Shown here piece after piece: positions 25,999 through 33,158 of a DNA stretch of 64,000 nucleotides. The first letter of the stretch is position 1. Each line of letters opens with the position of its first letter. The DNA lies in NCBI GenBank assembly GCA_003260025.2, contig QFZU02000050.1, positions 62,001-126,000 of the forward strand. The letters are read 5' to 3'. The position numbers and the translations under genes are program-made. The notes beneath the pieces were generated by a model. The model did not search any database. It was not told the DNA's origin and saw only the letters and a program-made list of their open reading frames with translations. The DNA comes from Microbispora triticiradicis (lineage in GTDB: Bacteria; Actinomycetota; Actinomycetes; Streptosporangiales; Streptosporangiaceae).

Positions 25999-26038
25999 TT
26001 AACGAGCACAGCTCGCTTCACCGCCGAGGAGGTCGACC

Positions 26039-27916
26039 ATGACGACCGATTACGCCAGGGCCAGGGAGGTGGCCGAGCAGGCGCGCGAGACGGAGTGGAC
26101 CCGCCCGAGCTTCGGCAGGCAGCTCTTTCTCGGGGACTTCCGGCTGGACTTGGTGCACCCCGCTCCCCGTCTGAGCGAGGAGGAGATCAAGAAGGGAGAC
26201 CACTTCCTGCGCGTCCTGCGGACGTTCCTGCAGGAGAAGGTCGATTCCGCGCTCATCGAGCGCACCGCCGTGATCCCGGACGAGGTGATCAAGGGCCTGG
26301 CGGCCATCGGCGCGTTCGGGATGACCGTCGAGGAGGAGTACGGCGGGCTGGGGCTGAGCCACCTGTACTACTGCCGGGCGCTGGCCCTCGTGACCTCGTG
26401 CTCCCCCGCGCTGAGCGCGCTGCTCTCGGCGCACCAGTCCATCGGGGTGCCGCAGCCGCTGCGGTTGTTCGGCACCGAGGAGCAGAAGCGGCGCTTCCTG
26501 CCCAGATGCGCGCGCGGGGAGATCTCGGCGTTCCTGCTGACCGAGCCGGACGTCGGCTCCGACCCCGCCCGCCTGTCGACGACCGCCGTACGGGACGGCG
26601 ACGACTATGTGATCAACGGGGTCAAACTGTGGACGACCAACGGCGTCGTGGCCGGCCTGCTGGTCGTGATGGCGCGGACCGGCGCCAAGATCTCCGCCTT
26701 CGTGGTCGAGGCCGACTCCCGTGGCATCACCGTCGAGCACCGCAACGCGTTCATGGGGCTGCGCGGCATCGAGAACGGCGTGACCCGCTTCCACCAGGTG
26801 CGCGTGCCCGCCGAGAACCTCATCGGCCGCGAGGGCCAGGGCCTGAAGATCGCCCTGACCACGCTGAACACCGGACGCCTCTCCCTGCCCGCCACCTGCG
26901 TCGGCGCGGCGAAGTGGGCTACCAAGATCGCCCGGGAGTGGGGCCGGGCGCGGGTCCAGTGGGGACGCCCCGTCGGCGAGCACGAGGCCGTCGCCCGGAA
27001 GGTCGCCTTCATCTCCGCCACCGCGTACGCGATGGAGTCGGTGGTCGACCTGGTCGGCCGGCTGGCCGACGACGAGCGCAACGACATCCGCATCGAGGCG
27101 GCGCTGGCCAAGCTCTACGGCTCGGAGATGGGCTGGCGGGTGATGGACGACCTGGTGCAGATGCGGGGCGGCCGCGGTTACGAGACCGCCGAGTCGCTGC
27201 ACGCCCGCGGCGAGCGCGGCGTGCCGGTCGAGCAGATGCTGCGCGATCTGCGGATCAACCGCATCTTCGAGGGCTCGACCGAGATCATGCATCTGCTCAT
27301 CGCCCGGGAGGCGGTGGACGCCCACCTGTCGGTCGCGGGCGAACTCATCGACCCGAAGTCCGACCTGCGGGCCAAGGGCCGGGCGGCCACCCGGGCCGGC
27401 GCCTTCTACGCCAAGTGGCTGCCGGGCCTGGTCACCGGCCCGGGCCAGAATCCCACGTCGTACGCGGAGTTCGGCCCGCTGGCCCGGCACCTGCGGTACG
27501 TCGAGCGGACCAGCCGCAAGCTGGCGAGATCGACGTTCTACGGGATGTCCCGGTGGCAGGGACGGCTGGAGCACCGGCAGGGGTTCCTGGCGCGGATCGT
27601 GGACATCGGCGCGGAGTTGCTCGCGATCACCGCGGTCTGCGTGCGCGCGCAGGAGGACTCAGCCGAGTTCGGGCTCAAGCCGTACGAACTGGCCGACACC
27701 TTCTGCCATCAGGCCCGGACGCGGGTCGAGGCGCTGTTCGACCGGCTGTGGGAGAACACCGACGCCGAGGACGTACGGCTGGCCCGGCGGGTGCTCGACG
27801 GCCGGTACACGTTCATGGAGGAGGGAATCGTGGACCCGTCGCTGGAAGGGCCGTGGATCGCCTCGCAGCGCACCGGACCGGCCACGTTCGACGACGTGCA
27901 CCGCCGCATCGGCTGA
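26039..27916 (+). CDS. Acyl-CoA dehydrogenase, very-long-chain/ACAD9-like
   Basis: A 625-residue flavoprotein catalysing the first step of fatty-acid beta-oxidation. It has the standard core (about 60-440) with FLLTEPDVGSDP, KLWTTNG, NTGRLSLPATCVGAAK and the FAD/active-site segment RGGRGYETAE..LRINRIFEGSTEIMHLLIARE. The C-terminal extension of about 180 residues is the mark of the larger, membrane-associated VLCAD/ACAD9-like group. The ATG follows GAGGAGGTC. It stands alone between a histidine kinase gene and a terminator. Confidence 0.92.
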   Translation: MTTDYARAREVAEQARETEWTRPSFGRQLFLGDFRLDLVHPAPRLSEEEIKKGDHFLRVLRTFLQEKVDSALIERTAVIPDEVIKGLAAIGAFGMTVEEEYGGLGLSHLYYCRALALVTSCSPALSALLSAHQSIGVPQPLRLFGTEEQKRRFLPRCARGEISAFLLTEPDVGSDPARLSTTAVRDGDDYVINGVKLWTTNGVVAGLLVVMARTGAKISAFVVEADSRGITVEHRNAFMGLRGIENGVTRFHQVRVPAENLIGREGQGLKIALTTLNTGRLSLPATCVGAAKWATKIAREWGRARVQWGRPVGEHEAVARKVAFISATAYAMESVVDLVGRLADDERNDIRIEAALAKLYGSEMGWRVMDDLVQMRGGRGYETAESLHARGERGVPVEQMLRDLRINRIFEGSTEIMHLLIAREAVDAHLSVAGELIDPKSDLRAKGRAATRAGAFYAKWLPGLVTGPGQNPTSYAEFGPLARHLRYVERTSRKLARSTFYGMSRWQGRLEHRQGFLARIVDIGAELLAITAVCVRAQEDSAEFGLKPYELADTFCHQARTRVEALFDRLWENTDAEDVRLARRVLDGRYTFMEEGIVDPSLEGPWIASQRTGPATFDDVHRRIG

Positions 27917-27959
27917 GCCGTTCGGCCCGTTTGAACGACTTCGCCCGGAAACGGGACGG

Positions 27960-27989
27960 GCCCCGCCCCGCGACGCTGCGGGACGGGGC
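27960..27989 (+). terminator. Terminator after acyl-CoA dehydrogenase
   Basis: A 12-bp stem with one mismatch (GCCCCGCCCCGC with GCGGGACGGGGC) and a short loop, about 44 bp past the stop and before the convergent small gene. No strong T-run follows. Confidence 0.5.
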
Positions 27990-28022
27990 CGGGCCCGTGG
28001 AGCGGGGATGAGCCGGGTGGGC

Positions 28023-28184
28023 TCACACGTCGTAGCACCACATCCAGCCGTAGCCCGAGACGTAGCAGCGGTACCAGCCGTCACCGGGCTGCATCGCGTG
28101 CGCCGGGGCGGACAGGACGCCGAAGGTGGTGACGGCCACGGCCGTGGTGGCGAGGACGGCGGCGGCGCGCTTGATGGACTTCAC
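28023..28184 (-). CDS. Small secreted aromatic, two-cysteine peptide precursor
   Basis: A 53-residue precursor. The GTG at 28182-28184 has AGGAG eight bases upstream; the longer frame lacks such support. Residues 1-30 are a clear Sec signal peptide (KSIKR, then a hydrophobic core, ending SAPAHA), leaving a mature chain of 23 residues, MQPGDG followed by WYRCYVSGYGWMWCYDV. Two cysteines (40 and 50) could form a disulfide loop around a Tyr/Trp/Gly-rich stretch. I do not recognise a family. Possible roles are a wall-associated or signalling peptide. It is convergent with the acyl-CoA dehydrogenase gene and divergent from the mini unit at 28327-28700. Confidence 0.65.
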   Translation of the reverse strand: MKSIKRAAAVLATTAVAVTTFGVLSAPAHAMQPGDGWYRCYVSGYGWMWCYDV

Positions 28185-28326
28185 TGGGATCACTCCTGGT
28201 GGACTGTGTCTCTCTGACGGATATGAGTAGACACGACCGGACTTGGGATGATCTGGGAGTCGACTTGGACTCCGCTTGTACGCCAGCAGCCCGCAGTTGG
28301 TCATGACTAGGCGCGCGAAAAATCCT

Positions 28327-28356
28327 TTGTGCCCGGTTGCGCCGCCTTGTTAGGGT
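28327..28356 (+). promoter_or_regulatory. Promoter of the small-ORF unit
   Basis: TTGTGC (28327-28332) and TAGGGT (28351-28356) are 18 bp apart. The predicted transcription start (about 28363) falls directly before the ATG at 28364, so the first small ORF would be leaderless. Confidence 0.5.
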
Positions 28357-28363
28357 CACCGGC

Positions 28364-28390
28364 ATGTGGATTCTCTACGGCGACCGCTGA
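28364..28390 (+). CDS. Eight-codon leaderless leader ORF
   Basis: The ORF encodes MWILYGDR and stops at TGA (28388-28390). The predicted transcript starts at or one base before its ATG. Its stop codon lies at the base of a 7-bp hairpin (28389-28406), and a larger ORF with its own ribosome binding site starts 104 bp further on. This is the arrangement of a regulatory leader peptide. The rare-residue content (Trp, Tyr, Arg) could make it sensitive to amino-acid supply or ribosome-targeting drugs; this is inference. Confidence 0.45.
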   Translation: MWILYGDR

Positions 28391-28406
28391 TCAGCCCACG
28401 CTGATC
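28389..28406 (+). promoter_or_regulatory. Hairpin at the leader ORF stop codon
   Basis: GATCAGC (28389-28395) pairs perfectly with GCTGATC (28400-28406) around CCAC. The stem includes the last two bases of the leader stop codon, so a ribosome finishing the leader would open it. A second hairpin, GGCAC-CTCG-GTGCC, lies at 28453-28466, just before the ribosome binding site of the next ORF. Confidence 0.45.
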
Positions 28407-28494
28407 CGCTCAGCTTTCCGGCCCTGTCCATCCGACGCGGCGGCTGAGTGACGGCACCTCGGTGCCGCGTCTCGACGTACCAGGAGATCCCTTT

Positions 28495-28650
28495 ATGCGT
28501 ACTCGCGTGTCCGGCAGAAGCGGTGACGGCGGCAAGCAGAACCCGCGCACCCCGCAGCCCAGGCGTTCCTTCCCGCCCCCGCCGCGTCAGATCCCGGCGC
28601 CGCCCATGAGGCCCGTACGGCAGCCTCGGCGGCTCCCGAAGGCCAAGTAG
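28495..28650 (+). CDS. Pro/Arg-rich small basic protein
   Basis: A 51-residue, strongly basic protein (MRTRVSGRSGDGGKQNPRT at its start), with a proline/arginine-rich second half containing RRSFPPPPRQIPAPPMRPV and ending RRLPKAK. ATG at 28495 has AGGAG eight bases upstream; an earlier in-frame ATG at 28462 is unsupported. It is followed by a strong terminator. The composition resembles proline-rich ribosome-binding peptides, or a small nucleic-acid-binding protein, but no family is recognised. No signal peptide or membrane segment is seen. Confidence 0.6.
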   Translation: MRTRVSGRSGDGGKQNPRTPQPRRSFPPPPRQIPAPPMRPVRQPRRLPKAK

Positions 28651-28667
28651 GCCGTCCACAGATCGAG

Positions 28668-28700
28668 GGGCACTCCGGCCGGCCCGGAGTGCCCTTCTTC
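28668..28700 (+). terminator. Terminator of the small-ORF unit
   Basis: An 11-bp perfect stem (GGGCACTCCGG at 28668-28678 with 28684-28694), a 5-nt loop and a TTCTTCTC tail, 17 bp past the Pro/Arg-rich ORF. It closes an independent transcript of about 340 nt. Confidence 0.8.
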
Positions 28701-28780
28701 TCGCCGCCCGGCGGTCGCCTCAGACCGAGACGAGCACCGTCGGATCAATAGTGAGCTCCACCGGCATGCCGGGCGGTGGG

Positions 28781-29926
28781 TCAGAGTCGCTCGATGATGG
28801 TGACGTTGGCCTGGCCGCCGCCCTCGCACATCGTCTGCAGGCCGTACCGGCCGCCGGTGCGCTCCAGTTCGTGCAGGAGCTTGGTCATGAGGATCGCGCC
28901 GGTGCCGCCGAGCGGGTGTCCCAGGGCGATCGCGCCGCCGTTGGGGTTGGTCCTGGCCGGGTCGGCGTCGATCTCCTTGAGCCAGGCCAGCGGCACCGGG
29001 GCGAAGGCCTCGTTGATCTCGATGACGTCCATGTCCCCGATCGACAGCCCGGCCCTGTCCAGCGCCTTACGGGTGGCCGGGATCGGGGCCGTCAGCATGT
29101 AGACGGGGTCGTCCCCGGCCAGCGCCAGGGTGACGATCCGGGCGCGCGGGACGAGTCCGTGCTCGCGCACCGCCCGCTCGGACGCGATGAGCAGCGCGCC
29201 GGAGCCGTCGGAGATCTGCGAGGAGGTGGCCGCGGTGATCCGGCCGCCCTCGCGCAGCGTCTTGAGCCCGGCCATCTTCTCCAGCGTCGTGTCGGGCCGC
29301 GGCCCCTCGTCGTCGGCCACGTCGCCGACCGGGGCGATCTGCTCCCTGAAGTGGCCGCCCGCGATCGCCTTGGCCGCCCGCTGGTGGCTCTCGTAGGCGT
29401 AGACCTCCAGGTCCTCCCGCGTGAGCCCCCACTTCTCGCACATCAGCTCGGCCCCGCGGAACTGGGAGATCTCCTGCGTGCCGTACCGCTCGACCCACTT
29501 GTCGCCGAACGGGAACGGCATGCCCTTCTCCAGGGCGGCCGTGATGCTCGACCCCATCGGGACGATCGACATCGACTCCACGCCGGCCGCCACGACCAGG
29601 TCCTGGGTGCCCGACAGCACGCCCTGCGCGGCGAAGTGGACGGCCTGCTGCGACGATCCGCACTGCCGGTCGATCGTGACCCCGGCCACCGTCTCCGGCA
29701 GTCCCGCGCTCAGCCAGGCGTTGCGCGCGATGTCCATGGACTGCGGGCCGAACTGCATCACGCAGCCCATGATCACGTCGTCGACGGCGGCGGGGTCGAC
29801 CCCGGTGCGCTCGACCAGCGCGGAGAGCGTGTGCGCGGCGAGGTCGACCGGATGGACCGTGGAGAGCCCGCCCTTCTTCCTGCCGACCGGAGTGCGGACC
29901 GCCCCGACGATGTACGCCTCTGCCAC
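28781..29926 (-). CDS. Acetyl-CoA acetyltransferase (thiolase)
   Basis: A 381-residue thiolase of the FadA/AtoB superfamily. The nucleophile is C89 in DRQCGSSQQAVHFA; the other catalytic blocks are NEAFAPVPLAW, GGAIALGHPLGGTGA and the second cysteine in MCEGGGQANVTI. It probably performs the last step of beta-oxidation or the reverse condensation. A near-palindromic operator lies just upstream (29944-29960). It stands alone, with no hydratase or dehydrogenase adjacent. Confidence 0.94.
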   Translation of the reverse strand: MAEAYIVGAVRTPVGRKKGGLSTVHPVDLAAHTLSALVERTGVDPAAVDDVIMGCVMQFGPQSMDIARNAWLSAGLPETVAGVTIDRQCGSSQQAVHFAAQGVLSGTQDLVVAAGVESMSIVPMGSSITAALEKGMPFPFGDKWVERYGTQEISQFRGAELMCEKWGLTREDLEVYAYESHQRAAKAIAGGHFREQIAPVGDVADDEGPRPDTTLEKMAGLKTLREGGRITAATSSQISDGSGALLIASERAVREHGLVPRARIVTLALAGDDPVYMLTAPIPATRKALDRAGLSIGDMDVIEINEAFAPVPLAWLKEIDADPARTNPNGGAIALGHPLGGTGAILMTKLLHELERTGGRYGLQTMCEGGGQANVTIIERL

Positions 29927-29943
29927 AGTGCCTCCCGAGCAAA

Positions 29944-29960
29944 ACCGAGCAATGTTCGGT
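29944..29960 (-). promoter_or_regulatory. Candidate TetR-type operator upstream of thiolase
   Basis: ACCGAGCAATGTTCGGT is a 17-bp palindrome with a single mismatched pair, 18 bp before the thiolase start. Its form (CCGA..TTCGG around a short centre) resembles the sites of fatty-acid-responsive TetR repressors in actinobacteria. The regulator is not encoded next to it. Confidence 0.45.
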
Positions 29961-30013
29961 TAGTGAGAGGTTACACCAGAGCTTTCGTCGGGGCAGGCGC
30001 GGTACGGGCAGGA

Positions 30014-30058
30014 TTCAGGTGAGCAGGGTTCAGGTGAGCAGGGTTCAGGCGAGCGGGG
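30014..30058. repeat. 15-bp tandem repeat at a gene end
   Basis: Three head-to-tail copies of TTCAGGTGAGCAGGG (30014-30028, 30029-30043, and a variant at 30044-30058). The unit covers the 3' end of the 347-residue ORF and places a TGA stop in every copy on the minus strand, as expected from slippage after the stop codon. Confidence 0.7.
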
Positions 30059-31088
30059 CTCCGGCATATCCCCCGGGCAGCACGTCGGCGGGCTCGGCGA
30101 GCTGGAAGCCCCGGCTGTCGGCGGCGATCCCCTGCAGCCGCTGCGCGATCTCCAGTGCCACCGCCGCCCGCCCGACGAGCGCGTCCCGCGCGACGGCGAC
30201 CGCGTCGTCGCCGGACCCGGCACCGCCTTCCGCCACCCCGGTTTCCGCAGCACCGGTCTCCGCGGCGTCGCTCTCCAGGGCGTCCGGATCATCCACGTCC
30301 TCGGGACGCGCGGTCTCCTCGCCCGGCGCGACGGGAACCTCGTCGCCGGAGGCGACGGCGGCCGTGTCGTCGGCGTCCTCGGTGTCTCCCGTGCCTCCGG
30401 TCGCCTCGGCGGCGGGCCGCGTCTCCTCCGTACGGCCGGCCGGCGAGACTCTCGCGACGGCGATCTCGGTGAGGTACGGCCAGCGGGCCTGGGCGACGGG
30501 CGGGACGCGGTGGCCCTCCTCGATGGTGATCACCAGGTCGTCGTCCGCGTACACGTCGGCCACCCTGCCCCGGCGCACGGGGACGTGGACGACGCCGTCG
30601 ACGAGTTCGCCCTCCGGCCACCTGGCACCGTCCACGGCGTCCGCGTGGAGCAGCCCCGCCAGGACCGGCAGGACCTCCTCGGGTTCCGGTACGGCCGGCA
30701 GGTAGACCACCGGATCGCCACCGTCTTCCTCGGCGGGGTCGACCGGCTCGCCCTGGCAGACCGACCAGCCGCCCAGCCGGTACGCGATGCCCTCGGCCAG
30801 GCTCTTGTCGAAGAAGTCCACCGGCAGCGGGCCGTCGGCGGCGATCCGGCACGCCCAGAGCGGCTCCTCGCCGGGGACGCCGAGCTTGGCCAGGAGGTCC
30901 GGGCCGAGCTCGATCGGCGGCTGGACGCGTGAGCCGCCCGCGAGGACGTCGTCCCCGTCCGGCCTCGCCTCGGGATCGGCGAGCTGCGCTATCGCCAGCA
31001 GTGTCTTCGGGTCCGGCCGGGCGGGCAGCAGTGCCGTGGGGCCTGTGCGCAGCCGGCCGGGGAGCAGGAGATTCGACAACCAGCCCAC
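30045..31088 (-). CDS. Hypothetical protein with acidic low-complexity region
   Basis: A 347-residue protein of unknown function. The N-terminal 215 residues look folded, with pairs of aromatic-containing strands (LWACRIAADGPLPVDFFD, AYRLGGWSVCQGEP, WPYLTEIAVARVS). Residues about 220-310 are Asp/Glu/Ala/Thr-rich and probably disordered, and a helical tail ends the chain. The start is GTG behind GGAGGG. No signal peptide or membrane helix is seen. It is 81 bp downstream of a class F sortase gene on the same strand, so it may be read with it. Confidence 0.6.
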   Translation of the reverse strand: MGWLSNLLLPGRLRTGPTALLPARPDPKTLLAIAQLADPEARPDGDDVLAGGSRVQPPIELGPDLLAKLGVPGEEPLWACRIAADGPLPVDFFDKSLAEGIAYRLGGWSVCQGEPVDPAEEDGGDPVVYLPAVPEPEEVLPVLAGLLHADAVDGARWPEGELVDGVVHVPVRRGRVADVYADDDLVITIEEGHRVPPVAQARWPYLTEIAVARVSPAGRTEETRPAAEATGGTGDTEDADDTAAVASGDEVPVAPGEETARPEDVDDPDALESDAAETGAAETGVAEGGAGSGDDAVAVARDALVGRAAVALEIAQRLQGIAADSRGFQLAEPADVLPGGYAGAPLA

Positions 31089-31169
31089 AAGGCCCTCCTC
31101 ATGATCGGTCGAAGAGACGATAGCCCTCTTGGGGCGTTCTCCACGACCCTTTCCGGCGGGCTGCCCGGT

Positions 31170-32084
31170 TCAGGACTTCGACTTCGCCAGGCGGGTGCCG
31201 GTCATCAGGGCGTAGACGATGACGTTGTCGGTGTAGTGACCGGTCGTGCGATTGTAGGAGCCGCCGCAGGTGATCAGCCTGAGCTCGGCGTCCGCGGCCT
31301 GGCCGTACACCCGGTTCGTCGGGAACGTCTGCTTGTCGGCCTGCTCGATGCCGCCCACGGTGAAGACCGCGATCGTTCCGTCCATGCGGAGGACCTCGAT
31401 CGTGTCGCCGTATGCGAGCTCGTGCAGGCGGCTGAACACGGCGCTGCGCGAGACGGTGTCCTTGTGTCCGAGCATGACGGCCGGACCGGCCTCTCCCACG
31501 GTCGGGCCGCCCCGGTACCAGCCCACGAGGTTGTGGTTGTTGATCGGCGGGGTCTGGATCGCGCCGGCGCGATCCAGACCGACCGAGCTGATCGGCGCGT
31601 TCACGCCGATCTTCCGGATGACAAGGCGCTTGGGCGTGGACGGCTGCAGCGCCGGGGCGGCCGGGAGCTTCGGCAACGGCGCCGGGGCGCCCGCGACCGC
31701 CTGTGTCAGCGGCTGCCCCACGCCGCCCGGCCCCACCGACGGAGCCAGGCCGTTCTGCGGAACCACCATCTTCAGCGACGTACGGCTCGACGGGGCGTAC
31801 TCGTCCGGGTGGTTCACCATGATCACTACGCCCACGAGCACGGTGACCAGCCCCACGATGGCCGCCGTGATCAGCACGCGGCGGGCCGTCTGCGCGGCGC
31901 CGCCCGTGGGCGGCTCCTGCCGCGGCTGCGGCTGCTGCTGTACGGGCTGCATCTGGGGGGGCAGCACGACCGGCTGGAAGACGGGCTGGCCGTAGGCCGG
32001 CTGCGGGTACCCCTGACCGCCCGGCCCGGGAGGCATGCCGTACGGCTGGCCCGGCGGGTACTGTCCAGGTGGCGGGGTCGTCAT
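31170..32084 (-). CDS. Class F-like sortase 1
   Basis: A 304-residue transpeptidase-type sortase. A proline/glutamine-rich cytoplasmic N-terminus (1-65) precedes one transmembrane helix (70-90), a spacer and the sortase barrel (about 150-295). Catalytic H207 lies in VMLGHKDT and C273 in LRLITCGGSYN; the class F hallmark GWYRGGPTVGEAGPAV is at 188-203. Arginines after the cysteine are R279 and R298. It starts 9 bp after the gene for a secreted protein ending in TPxGGAxTG, hydrophobic segment and Arg tail, its likely substrate. Class F rather than class E is judged from the GWY..GP and TCGG..N patterns. Confidence 0.9.
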   Translation of the reverse strand: MTTPPPGQYPPGQPYGMPPGPGGQGYPQPAYGQPVFQPVVLPPQMQPVQQQPQPRQEPPTGGAAQTARRVLITAAIVGLVTVLVGVVIMVNHPDEYAPSSRTSLKMVVPQNGLAPSVGPGGVGQPLTQAVAGAPAPLPKLPAAPALQPSTPKRLVIRKIGVNAPISSVGLDRAGAIQTPPINNHNLVGWYRGGPTVGEAGPAVMLGHKDTVSRSAVFSRLHELAYGDTIEVLRMDGTIAVFTVGGIEQADKQTFPTNRVYGQAADAELRLITCGGSYNRTTGHYTDNVIVYALMTGTRLAKSKS

Positions 32085-32093
32085 GGCACCGTC

Positions 32094-33002
32094 CTACTGC
32101 CGCGCCGGCCTGCGCCGGGTCCGGAGCACGAGCCCGCCGCCCGCCGCCGCCAGCATCAGCGCGGTGCCGGTGAGCACGAACAGGCGCGCGTCGGGGCCGG
32201 CGTCTCCTCCGCCACCGGTGGCGGCACCGCCCGCGGGCGTGTGGGGAACCTGCTCCTGCCTGGTCGTCGCCTTGTCGGTCGCGGTGTTCGCGGTGACCGT
32301 CTCGTACACGGTGCGGGTACCGCGCGGCGTGGGCGTCGCGCTCGGCGTGGCGGAGGGGCTGGGAGTGGGGGTCGCGCTGGAGGAGGCCGTCACCGCGATC
32401 GTCGCCGACGCGGGCGTCGTGTTGGTGCCCGACGCCGCGATCGCACACGTGTAGAGCAGGGTGGGCGTCGTCGTGACGGTGCCCGTCGCGGCGGGCGCGA
32501 GCATGTTGATCGTGAAGTTCTTCGCCGTGAGGGCGACGGACGTGGCCCCGGTGGACGGGGTGACGGTCAGCGTCGCCACCGGCAGCGGGGGCATCGACCC
32601 CTGGGCCGCCACGTTCGCGGTCACCGAGTTGGTCGGCGAGGGCGTGGAGACGCCCGCGGTCGCCGTGGCGGGCAGCACCGTGGCCGCCACGCTGGGCTGC
32701 AGCTGAATCGACGCGCCGCTCTCGATCGCCACCGGCGCCGGGAACGGCGACTGCGTGACCGCCGCGATGCTCAAAGTCGCGGTGTACTGCGTGCCGGTCG
32801 CCGCGGTGTTCGCCGTGAGCGACACGGTGAAGTCATGGTTGACGGGCGTGGCCCCGGTGGCGGATGGGGTGCAGGTGTAGCTGACGGTCTTCACGTCGGC
32901 CTGCGCGCCGAGCGCGGTCAGGCCGAGGAGGACGCCCGCGCTGACTACTCCGGCCGCGGCGGCCCTCCCGGCGACACGGCCCCGCGCCTTGGACTTCAGC
33001 AC
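32094..33002 (-). CDS. Secreted sortase-substrate-like surface protein A
   Basis: A 302-residue exported protein. The GTG at 33000-33002 follows AGGGGAGAG. After a signal peptide (to about residue 36, ALGAQA) come two similar beta-rich modules beginning TVSYTC and LLYTC, then a Ser/Thr/Pro spacer (about 205-250). The C-terminus has TPAGGAATG (255-263), GGGDAGPDAR, a hydrophobic stretch (about 274-293) and RTRRRPARQ, the three-part layout of a cell-wall sorting signal but without LPXTG. It is directly upstream of sortase 1. Confidence 0.75.
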   Translation of the reverse strand: MLKSKARGRVAGRAAAAGVVSAGVLLGLTALGAQADVKTVSYTCTPSATGATPVNHDFTVSLTANTAATGTQYTATLSIAAVTQSPFPAPVAIESGASIQLQPSVAATVLPATATAGVSTPSPTNSVTANVAAQGSMPPLPVATLTVTPSTGATSVALTAKNFTINMLAPAATGTVTTTPTLLYTCAIAASGTNTTPASATIAVTASSSATPTPSPSATPSATPTPRGTRTVYETVTANTATDKATTRQEQVPHTPAGGAATGGGGDAGPDARLFVLTGTALMLAAAGGGLVLRTRRRPARQ

Positions 33003-33158
33003 TGACTTCTCTCCCCTACTTGTGCTCAGGATGAACAGGCGTACCAGCATTCCAGAGTACGGTCACGACAGGGTAGAGATTTTACGGACAAAAGCCCCAT
33101 CGTCGCCGCCGATTCCCCAAACCTGGTCATGTTTTCGTCATATCCGCGTCACGCCACG

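Noticed and set aside
28206-28234. GTGTCT..AGACAC inverted repeat as operator
   Set aside because: Arms of six bases with a 17-base gap are expected by chance at this scale.
30014-30058. Regulatory iterons
   Set aside because: Three 15-bp copies over a stop codon are better explained by replication slippage.
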